From assembly GCF_019695415.1 (NCBI RefSeq), contig NZ_JAIFKJ010000164.1:1-20960 (forward strand): a stretch of 20,960 nucleotides of DNA, written 5' to 3'. The notes under the pieces are model-generated. The model saw only the letters and a list, made by a program, of their open reading frames with translations. It did not search any database and had not been told where the DNA came from. Position 1 is the first letter of the stretch. Every line of letters begins with the position of its first letter. The stretch is from Thiohalocapsa sp. GTDB taxonomy: Bacteria; Pseudomonadota; Gammaproteobacteria; Chromatiales; Chromatiaceae. A program made the translations under genes and the position numbers. Of the stretch, positions 1 to 6,721 are shown piece by piece.

Positions 1-1390
1 CTGATCCGGGCACGGAAACGCTTAAGTTAGCGCCATTCGGCTCTGACCCCTTTTTTTTCAGGAGCGGGTTGAACCAGCCCTGCCCGCCCCAGGGATGGCC
101 TTCCCAAGCGAGCTGCAGGAGCCCGGTGCCACAGAGCCGGACGCCGCCGACACCGGCAAGTGCGCCGTCCAGGCAAAGCAACGGCACCTGCGGCCGCAGC
201 CAAGCCGGCACCCCGGCTTCTTGGAACAGCGTCTTCAGGTCCGCCGCGGGGCGCCCCGGACGCGCACAGCGCAAACCTCCGACACCAAAGCACACACTCA
301 CTTGCGCCGACGCCGAGGCGTCGTCCAGCACCCATTTCAGGGTTCCGAGCGGAGGTGGCAGTGACAGCGAGCTGTCGTTGGGCAACGGCAGCATCCGTGT
401 TCCAGCCGTCGGGGGCGCTGGCAGCGGCGCCAGTGCATACAATTCATCCCGGTGGCGACGGACCTCGCAGCCGGGCCAGGCGACCAGTGGCTGGCTGTCG
501 GCACGGGCGACCAGCAGCTCTTCGGCAATGCGGCGCAGACGCGCTGTATCCGGTGGCGCGAGCCCCTGGCGATCGAGCCAACGCCGCAGCACCAATCGTT
601 GTCTCGGCGCGTCCAGCCGCCGGAGGGCGCTGATGGACAGTGCGCCGGGGGCATCCACTCTCAGCCCCGCCAGCAGCTGATCGGCCAAGTCGTCTAACAA
701 GGCCGCTGCCTCGGCGCAGTGCGCCGCGGAGCGTGCGAGGGTGCGGTCTAAGGCGGGCCAGCGCTCACGCAGCCTCGGAATGACCAGTTGTCGCAAGCGG
801 CTGCGGTCCAGGCGAGCATCGGTGTTGCTCGGATCTTCCACCCACTCAAGTCCATGGCTCTGGGCATACCGGAGGAGAGCGGCCCGGGGCAGATCCAGCA
901 GCGGCCGCAAGAGCACCCCGGCGCCGAGCTCAGTGCGGGCGGGCATGGCAGCAAGGCCATGCACACCCGCGCCGCGCAGCAGTGCCAGCAGCAGGGTCTC
1001 GGCCTGATCGTCGCGATGCTGGCCGGTGGCAAGCACCTCACCCTCTCGAAGCAGCGTACGGAAGGCGCCGTAGCGGGCCTCGCGTGCCGCAGCCTCGATG
1101 CTCTCGCCCGCACTCGGTTGCAGCTCGAGCCGGAGCAGTTTGAGCGGGATGGCGAGCCGTGCGCAGACGCCCTCGCAGTGTGCGGCCCAGGCATCCGCCG
1201 CCGGGTGCAGGCCGTGGTGGACGTGTACCGCGCGCAGGTCCAGCGCGAGGCACTCCCGCAGCCCCGCTGCGGCGTGCAGCAGGACATGGGAGTCGGCCCC
1301 ACCGCTGTAGGCGATCCATAGCGGCCGGCCCGCGGCGGGAGCCAGCGCCTCGGCGAGGCGCGCGGGTGTTAGCTGATCAGCGGCCCGCAT
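1..1390 (-). CDS. tilS: tRNA(Ile)-lysidine synthase TilS (3' end beyond window)
   Basis: TilS attaches lysine to cytidine-34 of the AUA-reading tRNA(Ile) in the cytoplasm, using ATP, and so switches its codon specificity. The frame starts at ATG 1390, the only ATG between an upstream stop and the ATP pyrophosphatase P-loop SGGADS (residues 29-34). Other family landmarks follow in order: VHVHHGL, EAAAREARYGAF, LATGHHRDDQAET, RPLL and DPSNTDARLDRSRLR. The reading frame is still open at base 2 (about 463 codons; E. coli TilS has 432), so the stop lies just outside the window. No good Shine-Dalgarno sits at the usual distance; the nearest GGAGG is about 15 nt upstream. It lies 33 bp downstream of accA on the same strand, the common proteobacterial accA-tilS arrangement, so co-transcription is likely. 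Identification is firm; the exact C-terminus is unseen. Confidence 0.93.
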   Translation of the reverse strand, partial: MRAADQLTPARLAEALAPAAGRPLWIAYSGGADSHVLLHAAAGLRECLALDLRAVHVHHGLHPAADAWAAHCEGVCARLAIPLKLLRLELQPSAGESIEAAAREARYGAFRTLLREGEVLATGQHRDDQAETLLLALLRGAGVHGLAAMPARTELGAGVLLRPLLDLPRAALLRYAQSHGLEWVEDPSNTDARLDRSRLRQLVIPRLRERWPALDRTLARSAAHCAEAAALLDDLADQLLAGLRVDAPGALSISALRRLDAPRQRLVLRRWLDRQGLAPPDTARLRRIAEELLVARADSQPLVAWPGCEVRRHRDELYALAPLPAPPTAGTRMLPLPNDSSLSLPPPLGTLKWVLDDASASAQVSVCFGVGGLRCARPGRPAADLKTLFQEAGVPAWLRPQVPLLCLDGALAGVGGVRLCGTGLLQLAWEGHPWGGQGWFNPLLKKKGSEPNGANLSVSVPGS

Positions 1391-1423
1391 GGCGAGATGG
1401 CAGGCGCCTCCGGGCGGTGACGG

Positions 1424-2380
1424 TCAGTCCTTGAGCCGGCCGTAGCTGCGCAGTCGATCGTAGCGGGCAGCCAGCAGCTGGTCCATGGACAGGGCCTCCA
1501 GCTCGCCCAAGGCCTCGATGAGGGTATCGCGCAAGGCGCCTGCCATAGCGTCGACGTCCCGATGCGCCCCGCCCAGGGGCTCGGGAACCACGGCATCCAC
1601 CAGACCCAGGTCGTAGAGGCGTGAGGAGGTGATGGCCATGGCCTCGGCGGCGAGCTGGGCCTTGTCGGCGCTCTTCCAGAGAATGGACGCACAACCCTCC
1701 GGCGAGATAACGGAGTAGGTACTGAACTGCAGCATGATGAGTCGGTCGCCGACGCCGATGGCGAGCGCGCCGCCCGAGCCGCCCTCGCCGGTGACGGTGC
1801 AGACGATGGGAACCCGTAGCGTCGACATCACCTGCAGGTTGCGGGCAATGGCCTCGCTCTGGCCGCGTTCTTCGGCGCCGACGCCGGGATAGGCGCCTGG
1901 CGTATCGATGAAGGTGAAAATGGGCAGACCGAAGCGCTCGGCGAGCGACATCAGCCGGAGCGCCTTGCGGTACCCTTCCGGCCGCGGCATGCCGAAGTTG
2001 CGCTGGATCTTCTCTTTGGTGTCGCGGCCCTTCTGGTGACCCATGACCACGACGGAGCGCCCCTCGAGCCGAGCCAGGCCGCCGACGATGGCCTGGTCGT
2101 CCGCGAAGGCGCGATCGCCGTGCAGCTCCTGGAAGTCTTCGAAGATACGCCGAGCGTAGTCGAGGAAGTAGGGCCTGAGCGGATGGCGGGAGAGCTGGGA
2201 GATCTGCCACGGCGTGAGGCCGGAGAAGATCTGCTCCGTCAGCGCCCGGCTCTTGACTTGGAGGTGCTCGATCTCCTCGGCGATGTTGATTTCGTTGTCG
2301 TCGCCGACGTGCTTGAGCTCCTCGATCTTGGCCTCAAGCTCCGCGACCGGCTGTTCGAAGGGCAGAAAGTTCAGATCCAT
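1424..2380 (-). CDS. accA: Acetyl-CoA carboxylase carboxyltransferase subunit alpha
   Basis: AccA pairs with AccD to transfer carboxyl from carboxybiotin-BCCP to acetyl-CoA, giving malonyl-CoA for fatty-acid synthesis in the cytoplasm. The 318-residue product matches the family length (319 in E. coli). It begins MDLNFLPFEQPVAELEAKIEEL, the typical N-terminal helical segment, and carries the crotonase-fold core with GDRAFADDQAIVGGLARLEG, FIDTPGAYPGVGAEERGQSE, TGEGGSGGALAIGVGDR and SPEGCASILWKSADKA. The first ATG matches the family start, although no clear Shine-Dalgarno precedes it (the leader reads aaaattgcgcggtt). tilS follows after 33 bp. dnaE, often found upstream of accA in gammaproteobacteria, is absent here; a small membrane ORF and a decayed polymerase fragment occupy that side. 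Confidence 0.97.
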   Translation of the reverse strand: MDLNFLPFEQPVAELEAKIEELKHVGDDNEINIAEEIEHLQVKSRALTEQIFSGLTPWQISQLSRHPLRPYFLDYARRIFEDFQELHGDRAFADDQAIVGGLARLEGRSVVVMGHQKGRDTKEKIQRNFGMPRPEGYRKALRLMSLAERFGLPIFTFIDTPGAYPGVGAEERGQSEAIARNLQVMSTLRVPIVCTVTGEGGSGGALAIGVGDRLIMLQFSTYSVISPEGCASILWKSADKAQLAAEAMAITSSRLYDLGLVDAVVPEPLGGAHRDVDAMAGALRDTLIEALGELEALSMDQLLAARYDRLRSYGRLKD

Positions 2381-2513
2381 AACCGCGCAATTTTACCGTG
2401 ACTGCGATCCCTGGGAACAGCGCGGTTGTGGCCGGCCCGCCCGTCTGGGGACTGCGCGCGCATTGCAATACGCTGCGTCTAAGCGGCGCCGTGGTCTTAT
2501 GAACTCGGAGGTG

Positions 2514-2672
2514 TCAGCGGTCGTCGTCGCTCTTTTTGTCGGCATCGGTGATGCGGACCTGCTGACGCCGTCCGCGGCTGTCAGGCTTCCCGGAGCCATC
2601 CCGCGACAGCCCGATGGCGATGGCGATCATCAAAATGACGGCGATGACAAGGACGATATTTGTGAGCAGCAT
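2514..2672 (-). CDS. Small single-pass membrane protein (52 aa), unknown function
   Basis: This short ORF has a GGAG Shine-Dalgarno six bases before ATG 2672. The product starts MLLTNIVLVIAVILMIAIAI, one continuous hydrophobic helix of about 18 residues. A hydrophilic, strongly charged tail of about 30 residues follows, with basic SRGRRQQVRI and then acidic DADKKSDDDR. The shape is that of a small membrane protein with one helix and a charged domain on one side. I do not recognise the family. It lies on the same strand as accA (start 134 bp further along) and directly follows the decayed dinB fragment, so it may be transcribed with either neighbour. The good ribosome site, clean amphipathic layout and high third-position GC support real coding. 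Function is unknown. Confidence 0.6.
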   Translation of the reverse strand: MLLTNIVLVIAVILMIAIAIGLSRDGSGKPDSRGRRQQVRITDADKKSDDDR

Positions 2673-2696
2673 GAGAGGCTCCGGCCGAGGTGCGTC

Positions 2697-2969
2697 GGGC
2701 TCGCGATTCTAACAGCCTCGGCAAGCAGCACGCGCTCGCTGTCCGTCTGTGCTGGGAGTCGGTGCTGGGAGTCGGCGCTTGCGGGTGTAGGTCTCGAAGC
2801 CGGCACAGCGCACCTTGAGGGTCACGACATCGCCGGCAACCCGGGCGGCATGGGTGGTCTGCGCCAGTTCGCCGGCGAGTTGGCCCAAGCGCTGCTCCAC
2901 AGCGGGGTCGAAGGCATCCGTGTCGACGTACATCACCCAGCGCTGCATGAATGCACGCCCCGAAGTCAC
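2697..2969 (-). pseudogene. Remnant of a Y-family DNA polymerase (DinB-type little-finger domain), frameshifted
   Basis: The open frame (GTG 2969 or ATG 2948, stop at 2709) encodes 86 residues. Its middle reads AGDVVTLKVRCAGFETYTRK, which matches the start of the little-finger domain of DNA polymerase IV (family pattern: GRTVTLKVRYADFxTxTRSRTL). The polymerase palm and fingers, about 230 residues, are absent. An exact 13-bp tandem duplication (2749-2774) shifts the frame after RRLPAP. Removing one copy restores RRLPAQTDSERVLLAEAVRI, which is how little-finger domains continue (TDS...LLxxA). The N-terminal piece VMYVDTDAFDPAVEQRLGQL may come from just before the little finger, or may be the DinB N-terminus (hVDMDAF..AVEQR) joined by a deletion; I cannot decide. 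Its start overlaps the stop of the L,D-transpeptidase gene. It is almost certainly non-functional as a polymerase. Confidence 0.7.
2749..2774. repeat. Exact 13-bp tandem duplication inside the dinB remnant
   Basis: The 13-mer gtgctgggagtcg occurs twice head to tail (2749-2761 and 2762-2774). Thirteen is not a multiple of three, so the duplication changes the reading frame of the DinB-like fragment. Deleting one copy in silico restores a recognisable little-finger continuation. Confidence 0.9.
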
Positions 2970-3601
2970 TCCACCACGGTCACAGGGTCACCGACCTGCA
3001 TACGCGCATAGACGAATTTGGCATCGTCGTGGCGCAGACGCACACAGCCGTGGGAGGCATTCTCGTTGGGCACATAACCCTCATGCACCCAGTAGGGCCC
3101 ATTGAACTGCAGCGCATAGGGCATGGGCGTCGGCCAGTTGAAGTAATTGGTGTAGCTGCCCGAACGCTTGTCGATGTCCTTGGCGGTGACCCGGAACTCA
3201 CCGCGCGGGGTCGGATGCTCTTCGACCCCGGCCGAAACTTTGCCCGACCAGACCACCTGCTCGTCCTCGTAGTACTCGAAGCGGCGCTGACCGAGCAGGA
3301 TCTTGAGCTCACGGCTGTCCGCCGGTTGTAGGCTCGCCGGGTCCGGCGGCGGCGGTACGACCTCTTGGGAGACTGGGGCTAGCTGGGCCTCGCGCCGGGC
3401 GACGTCGGAGACGTTGGCGGCACGGGCGGATGCAGTCTCATCGACAGCCGCCCCATCGGTGCCGCCCTCCCCCGGGGCGGCCAGTTGGCGCGCGCCCGGC
3501 GCTGTCTGCGCCGCGATGTCGTCCGGGAGCTCCGGATAGGGTTGATATGCGCAGCCCGTCACGATGAGCGGCAGCACGAGCACCAGGGTAGTTTTGCTCA
3601 T
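2966..3601 (-). CDS. L,D-transpeptidase (YkuD domain) lipoprotein
   Basis: This is a predicted lipoprotein with a C-terminal L,D-transpeptidase catalytic domain. Such enzymes make 3-3 peptidoglycan crosslinks or attach outer-membrane lipoproteins to the wall. The first residues MSKTTLVLVLPLIVTGCAYQ form a type II signal peptide with the lipobox cysteine at residue 17. A proline/alanine-rich linker (about 20-95) leads to the YkuD domain (about 98-210). Its signature HEGY...SHGCVRL is intact, giving His173 and catalytic Cys186. The ATG is preceded by AAGGA ten bases upstream. Total length is 211 residues. The residue after Cys17 is Ala, not Asp, so Lol sorting to the outer membrane is expected. 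The crosslinking partner cannot be told from sequence. The gene runs toward the dinB remnant and away from ygbA, with which it is divergent. Confidence 0.92.
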   Translation of the reverse strand: MSKTTLVLVLPLIVTGCAYQPYPELPDDIAAQTAPGARQLAAPGEGGTDGAAVDETASARAANVSDVARREAQLAPVSQEVVPPPPDPASLQPADSRELKILLGQRRFEYYEDEQVVWSGKVSAGVEEHPTPRGEFRVTAKDIDKRSGSYTNYFNWPTPMPYALQFNGPYWVHEGYVPNENASHGCVRLRHDDAKFVYARMQVGDPVTVVE

Positions 3602-3727
3602 TGGGGGGACGTCCTTAGGTACAGGTTAGACATGGTCGAAGCGCTGTTGGGTAAAGGCTTGCAAATGGACCACAGACGGCCATCGGCGCCGCGGGCGACC
3701 GTCAAGCGTGCTTGATGTCAGATTTCG

Positions 3728-3741
3728 TTGACAATCATCAA
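3728..3741 (+). promoter_or_regulatory. FNR/DNR-type binding site upstream of ygbA
   Basis: TTGAC-AATC-ATCAA matches the FNR/DNR consensus TTGAT-N4-ATCAA at 9 of 10 specified bases. A CATAAT -10-like hexamer lies at 3763-3768. A start site about 7-8 nt past it (near 3776) puts the box centre (3734.5) at about -41.5, the classic class II activator position. The combination of box, spacing and downstream gene family supports oxygen- or NO-responsive activation. It is inferred from sequence only. Confidence 0.6.
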
Positions 3742-3774
3742 CCCGGATTGCGTCCGGGCTCGCATAATGGCGCC

Positions 3775-4143
3775 ATGCAAATGCGAACCCGTCCCCCACG
3801 TGCCGCCGGCCTGCGCCCTGCCAACCAGGGGCGGCGCATTGAGCGCGAGCGCCGCACGATTGCGGCGATGATCGCCATCTACTGCCGGGACCACCACGGC
3901 ACCGAACGCGCACGCGACTGTCCGGACTGCACCGAATTGCTCCGCTACGCCAACCAGCGGCTCGACGTCTGCGTCTTCGGCGAGACCAAGATGCCCTGCA
4001 ATGCATGCACCGTGCACTGCTACAGCGACAGCCGGCGCGGGCGTATTGTCGAGGTGATGCGCTACGCCGGTCCGCGGATGCCCCTGCGGCACCCACTGCT
4101 CGGGATCATGCACTTCGTCGACAAGTTCCGAGCAAAACTCTGA
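3775..4143 (+). CDS. ygbA: YgbA family protein (nitrous oxide-stimulated promoter family)
   Basis: This is a small cysteine-rich cytoplasmic protein of the YgbA_NO family, which in enterobacteria belongs to the NsrR regulon and is tied to nitrosative stress; its biochemical role is not established. The conserved core begins RRIERERRTIAAMIAIYCRD. It then shows CPDCTELLRYANQRLDVC, FGETKMPCNACTVHCYS and VMRYAGPRMPLRHPLLGI. The cysteine set (C-x2-C, then C-x2-C-x3-C) could bind metal or a cluster. The frame is open from 3712, but its first 21 codons cover the FNR-type box and the -10 element, so I place the start at ATG 3775 (122 aa) or ATG 3781. Neither has a Shine-Dalgarno, and the predicted transcription start falls at the ATG, which suggests a leaderless message. 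It converges on nnrU. Confidence 0.85.
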   Translation: MQMRTRPPRAAGLRPANQGRRIERERRTIAAMIAIYCRDHHGTERARDCPDCTELLRYANQRLDVCVFGETKMPCNACTVHCYSDSRRGRIVEVMRYAGPRMPLRHPLLGIMHFVDKFRAKL

Positions 4144-4193
4144 GCCCATCCTCCGCGGCCCGGCCGCAATTTCGCCCCAGATAGTAAGCCGCT

Positions 4194-4769
4194 TCAGCCG
4201 ATGGGCGAGACGCCCATGAGCCAGCGGTGCAGGAACAGCAGAAAGGCCACGTAAAGGAAGAGTCCGCCGGCGAGGGCAATGAGGTCGTTCCACCGCCCGG
4301 CGGGTGCAGCAGGCACCGTCGGCTGCACCCGGCGCTTCAACGAGATGCGGTCCGCCACAGCCCACGCGAGGAAGCTGCCGAACAGCAGTACGTCCGCGAG
4401 CGTGCCGTTGGCGAGCAGGTGCGCGGTGGCCCAGATCTTCACGGCGAGGAGCATCGGGTGCTTGACCGCACGCTGGATGCGGCCCGGCAGATAGGCCGCC
4501 AGCAACAGCGAGAACGCCGGCAGCATCAGCAGCAGGGACACATGGCGCAGCCAGACAGGGGGCGTGTACAGCAGCACCGGATCTGTGGCACGCATCGCCC
4601 CATACCCCAGGACGATGAGCACCAGTCCGATGACGGAGAGCACACCGTAGACGAGCTTCCAGGGTATCTCGCCTGCGCGGGCCACAACCTGCGCACGCAG
4701 GTCTGGCCGCACGATGGACACAGAATGGGTGCCTAGAAAGAGCACCAAGCCGAGGATCAACTGGAGCAT
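4194..4769 (-). CDS. NnrU family integral membrane protein
   Basis: This is a polytopic membrane protein of the NnrU family. The name comes from a Rhodobacter gene needed for expression of nitrite and nitric-oxide reduction; the molecular activity is unknown, and the fold resembles isoprenylcysteine methyltransferase-like membrane enzymes. The 191-residue product starts MLQLILGLVLFLGTHSVSIV, a typical NnrU start. About six hydrophobic segments follow, with the conserved loops RAGEIPWKLVYGVLSVIGL and IQRAVKHPMLLAVKIWATAH. AAGGA sits six bases before the ATG. It is convergent with ygbA across a 50-bp gap. The two NO-associated families side by side may reflect a shared physiological theme, though they are on opposite strands and not an operon. 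The upstream spacer toward the PerM-like gene is rich in hairpins. Confidence 0.9.
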   Translation of the reverse strand: MLQLILGLVLFLGTHSVSIVRPDLRAQVVARAGEIPWKLVYGVLSVIGLVLIVLGYGAMRATDPVLLYTPPVWLRHVSLLLMLPAFSLLLAAYLPGRIQRAVKHPMLLAVKIWATAHLLANGTLADVLLFGSFLAWAVADRISLKRRVQPTVPAAPAGRWNDLIALAGGLFLYVAFLLFLHRWLMGVSPIG

Positions 4770-5032
4770 GTCGGGTCCTTGTCGGTCGGATCAGTTTTAC
4801 GGCGAAAAGCGTTGGGGAAGCGCCGCTTCATTGGCGCTTCCCGTGCGGGGCAGGACGCCCCGCCATTTTCGGCGACGCAAGTCGCTGACAATGAAGGAGC
4901 CGGGAAACCGCCCAATGTCTGCACAGGCCCGGCTCCGTCTGATTTTTGGGCAGGATGCCCAATCAAGCAGCATCTCCCCAGGAGGTCGCCGGCCGGCCGC
5001 GCCAAGCGCCCGGAGCAGGAGGCACGCCCGAC
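4770..5032. other. Hairpin-rich intergenic spacer between perM-like gene and nnrU
   Basis: No credible coding frame is seen here. The spacer contains four separate inverted repeats: 4815-4842 (10-bp arms), 4845-4863 (GCGGGGC/GCCCCGC), 4896-4936 (9-bp arms GGAGCCGGG/CCCGGCTCC) and 4946-4962 (TTGGGCA/TGCCCAA). On the minus strand they lie after the permease stop and before nnrU. They could act as terminators or RNA-processing or stabilising elements, but none is followed by a long U-tract in that direction. Confidence 0.6.
4815..4842. repeat. Dispersed palindromic element, copy 1
   Basis: This is a perfect 10-bp inverted repeat, gggaagcgcc and ggcgcttccc around an 8-nt loop. Its reverse complement nearly matches a second element at 20535-20563, differing by two loop substitutions and one inserted base, so this looks like one member of a repeat family. 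Confidence 0.7.
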
Positions 5033-6238
5033 TCAGCCGCCGGGTGTTTCGGCCACGCCGGCGTCGGCGCCCTCCCCCGCCCGTGGCCAAGCGGTGAGGA
5101 TGGCCTGGACCACGGTGGCGAGCGGGATGGCGAAGAAGACGCCCCAAAACCCCCAAATGCCGCCGAACACGAGAATCGCAACGATGATGGCCACTGGGTG
5201 CAGGTCCACCACCTCCGAGAATAGCAAGGGGACCAGCACGTTTCCGTCCAACGCCTGAATGATCAGGTAAGACGCGGTAAGCCAGAGAAACTGCGCACCC
5301 CAGCCCCACTGGAACCACGCGATGAGCATCACGGGTACCGTGACCACGGACGCGCCGATGTACGGAATGATCACCGACAGTCCCACAAGCAGCGCGAGCA
5401 GCATCGCATAGTTGAGCCCGAACGCCGTGAAGGTGGCAAAGCTCACGGCCCAGACGATGAGGATCTCCCAGAACTTGCCGCGCACGTAGTTGGACAGCTG
5501 GCGGTCCACATCGCGCCAGACGGAGCCGGCGATGGCCCGGTGGCGCGGCAGGTAACGACGGAACCAGCCGAGGATCAGGTTCTTATCCTTCAGGAAGAAG
5601 AAGATGAGCAGCGGCATCAGGATCAGATAGACCAGTACCGTGATGACGCCCACCAGCGAGGATAGGGATACCGACACCAGCGTCTGTCCGTAGCCCACCA
5701 CATCCTGACGCATGGCGTCCATGGCAGCATCGATCTGCGCAGCACTGACGAGCTCCGGGTAGCGCTCCGGCAGCGCCATCAGGAGATGCTGTCCCTGTGC
5801 CAGCATCTGGGGCAGCTGCTGCACCAGATCTGACACTTGGCGGTAGACCAACGGCAGTACGCCCACCAGCACCGAGATCACGAAGACCAGGAACAGCATG
5901 AACACCAGCACCACCGCCGCCAGGCGCGGCCAGCCGCGGCGCTCCAGCAGCAACACGAAGCCTTCCAGCAAATAGGCGACGACGATGCTGGCCAGCACCG
6001 GCACCAACATTTGCCCAAGCAGGAGCACGATGGCCACGATGCCGGCGACCGACACCGCCAGCACCATGATCTGCGGGTCAGAGAAATGGCGCCGGAACCA
6101 GTCGCTCAGCACCTGCATAGGGTAACTGGTGGAGCGCGGAGGCTGATTCTCCCGAGGGGGCACGAGGGGCTGCTGCTGAAGCGCTGGCAAAGGGGTTGCT
6201 ATGGGACGGACGGACAGGGCTGACGGCGGCTCATGCAC
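5033..6238 (-). CDS. PerM / AI-2E transporter family membrane permease
   Basis: This is an inner-membrane protein of the AI-2E transporter (PerM/YdiK) family; members have been linked to export of signals, ions or small molecules, and the substrate here cannot be assigned. The layout is typical: two or three N-terminal membrane helices (from about residue 57), a soluble middle section (about 130-205), then a C-terminal bundle with conserved LILMPLLIFFFLKDKN, IPYIGASVVTVPVML, IQALDGNVLVPLLFSEVVDLHPVA and GGIWGFWGVFFAIPLATVV. The first ATG gives 401 residues. Met41 (position 6118) aligns better with E. coli PerM, leaving a Pro/Gln-rich 40-residue leader of doubtful reality. Neither start has a clear ribosome site. 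It follows an unknown gene by 42 bp (or 162 bp from Met41), probably in an operon with it and the LysR gene. Confidence 0.88.
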   Translation of the reverse strand: MHEPPSALSVRPIATPLPALQQQPLVPPRENQPPRSTSYPMQVLSDWFRRHFSDPQIMVLAVSVAGIVAIVLLLGQMLVPVLASIVVAYLLEGFVLLLERRGWPRLAAVVLVFMLFLVFVISVLVGVLPLVYRQVSDLVQQLPQMLAQGQHLLMALPERYPELVSAAQIDAAMDAMRQDVVGYGQTLVSVSLSSLVGVITVLVYLILMPLLIFFFLKDKNLILGWFRRYLPRHRAIAGSVWRDVDRQLSNYVRGKFWEILIVWAVSFATFTAFGLNYAMLLALLVGLSVIIPYIGASVVTVPVMLIAWFQWGWGAQFLWLTASYLIIQALDGNVLVPLLFSEVVDLHPVAIIVAILVFGGIWGFWGVFFAIPLATVVQAILTAWPRAGEGADAGVAETPGG

Positions 6239-6280
6239 AAACGACGGAGACCGACACCGCCTGCGACACGGACCGCGCGC

Positions 6281-6691
6281 TCAGCGCCTTTCGCCCGGAT
6301 CGCGGTCTGCCTTGAGCGCCTCGAAGCGCGCCGCGAACAGGGCCTCGAGCTCGTCGATCACGGCGGCTGCCTCACGCCCTTGGAGGATGTGGGCCGCCAT
6401 AAGCTGCGAGGTCTCCTGCAGCATTGTACCGCTGTCCAGCATCGGATAGCTGCGCCGCAGGCGCTTGATGGCTGCGACGACGGTCTCCGCCGCCGGCCGG
6501 GGCTCGGGCGCGGGCTCCGGCAGGGGGTCGGCTGCGGCGGCGTCGGTCATGACGGTACCGCGCTCGGCGAGGAAATCCGCGAAGGCGAGCAGCATCTGGC
6601 GCGCCGATGCGTCGAGTCCGCGGAAGCGCCGCAAGAGCCGACGCTCGTCCGCGCTGGACGGCTGTCCTTGGATTAGATTCGGGGGGAGCAT
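6281..6691 (-). CDS. Conserved-looking hypothetical protein (136 aa)
   Basis: I do not recognise a named family. The product is soluble and mostly helical. The N-terminal section RRLLRRFRGLDASARQMLLA and following FADFLAERG form a helical hairpin. An Ala/Pro/Glu-rich linker (about residues 50-68) follows, then a C-terminal helical domain with AIKRLRRSYPMLDSG, QLMAAHILQGREAAAVIDEL and ALFAARFEALKADRD. There are no cysteines, transmembrane segments or signal peptide. It sits 30 bp after the LysR gene and 42 bp before the permease on the same strand, which suggests one transcript. It could be a small accessory or regulatory protein for either neighbour, but this is a guess from position only. 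Codon use matches the surrounding genes. The start ATG has no strong Shine-Dalgarno. Confidence 0.7.
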   Translation of the reverse strand: MLPPNLIQGQPSSADERRLLRRFRGLDASARQMLLAFADFLAERGTVMTDAAAADPLPEPAPEPRPAAETVVAAIKRLRRSYPMLDSGTMLQETSQLMAAHILQGREAAAVIDELEALFAARFEALKADRDPGERR

Positions 6692-6721
6692 GTACGCCCA
6701 GGCCGGGGCGACGCCGCGCGC

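Noticed and set aside
1377..2210. Arg/Gly-rich minus-strand ORF of 277 codons overlapping accA
   Set aside because: Frame-shifted shadow of accA with biased Arg/Ala/Gly composition and no family features.
3728..3768. TTGACA read as a sigma70 -35 for the CATAAT -10
   Set aside because: The spacing would be 29 bp, far beyond 16-18; an activator site fits better.
5837..6223. His/Gln-rich plus-strand ORF of 128 codons
   Set aside because: It is the antisense of the PerM-like membrane gene; hydrophobic Val/Leu codons read backwards give His/Gln/Asp-rich nonsense.
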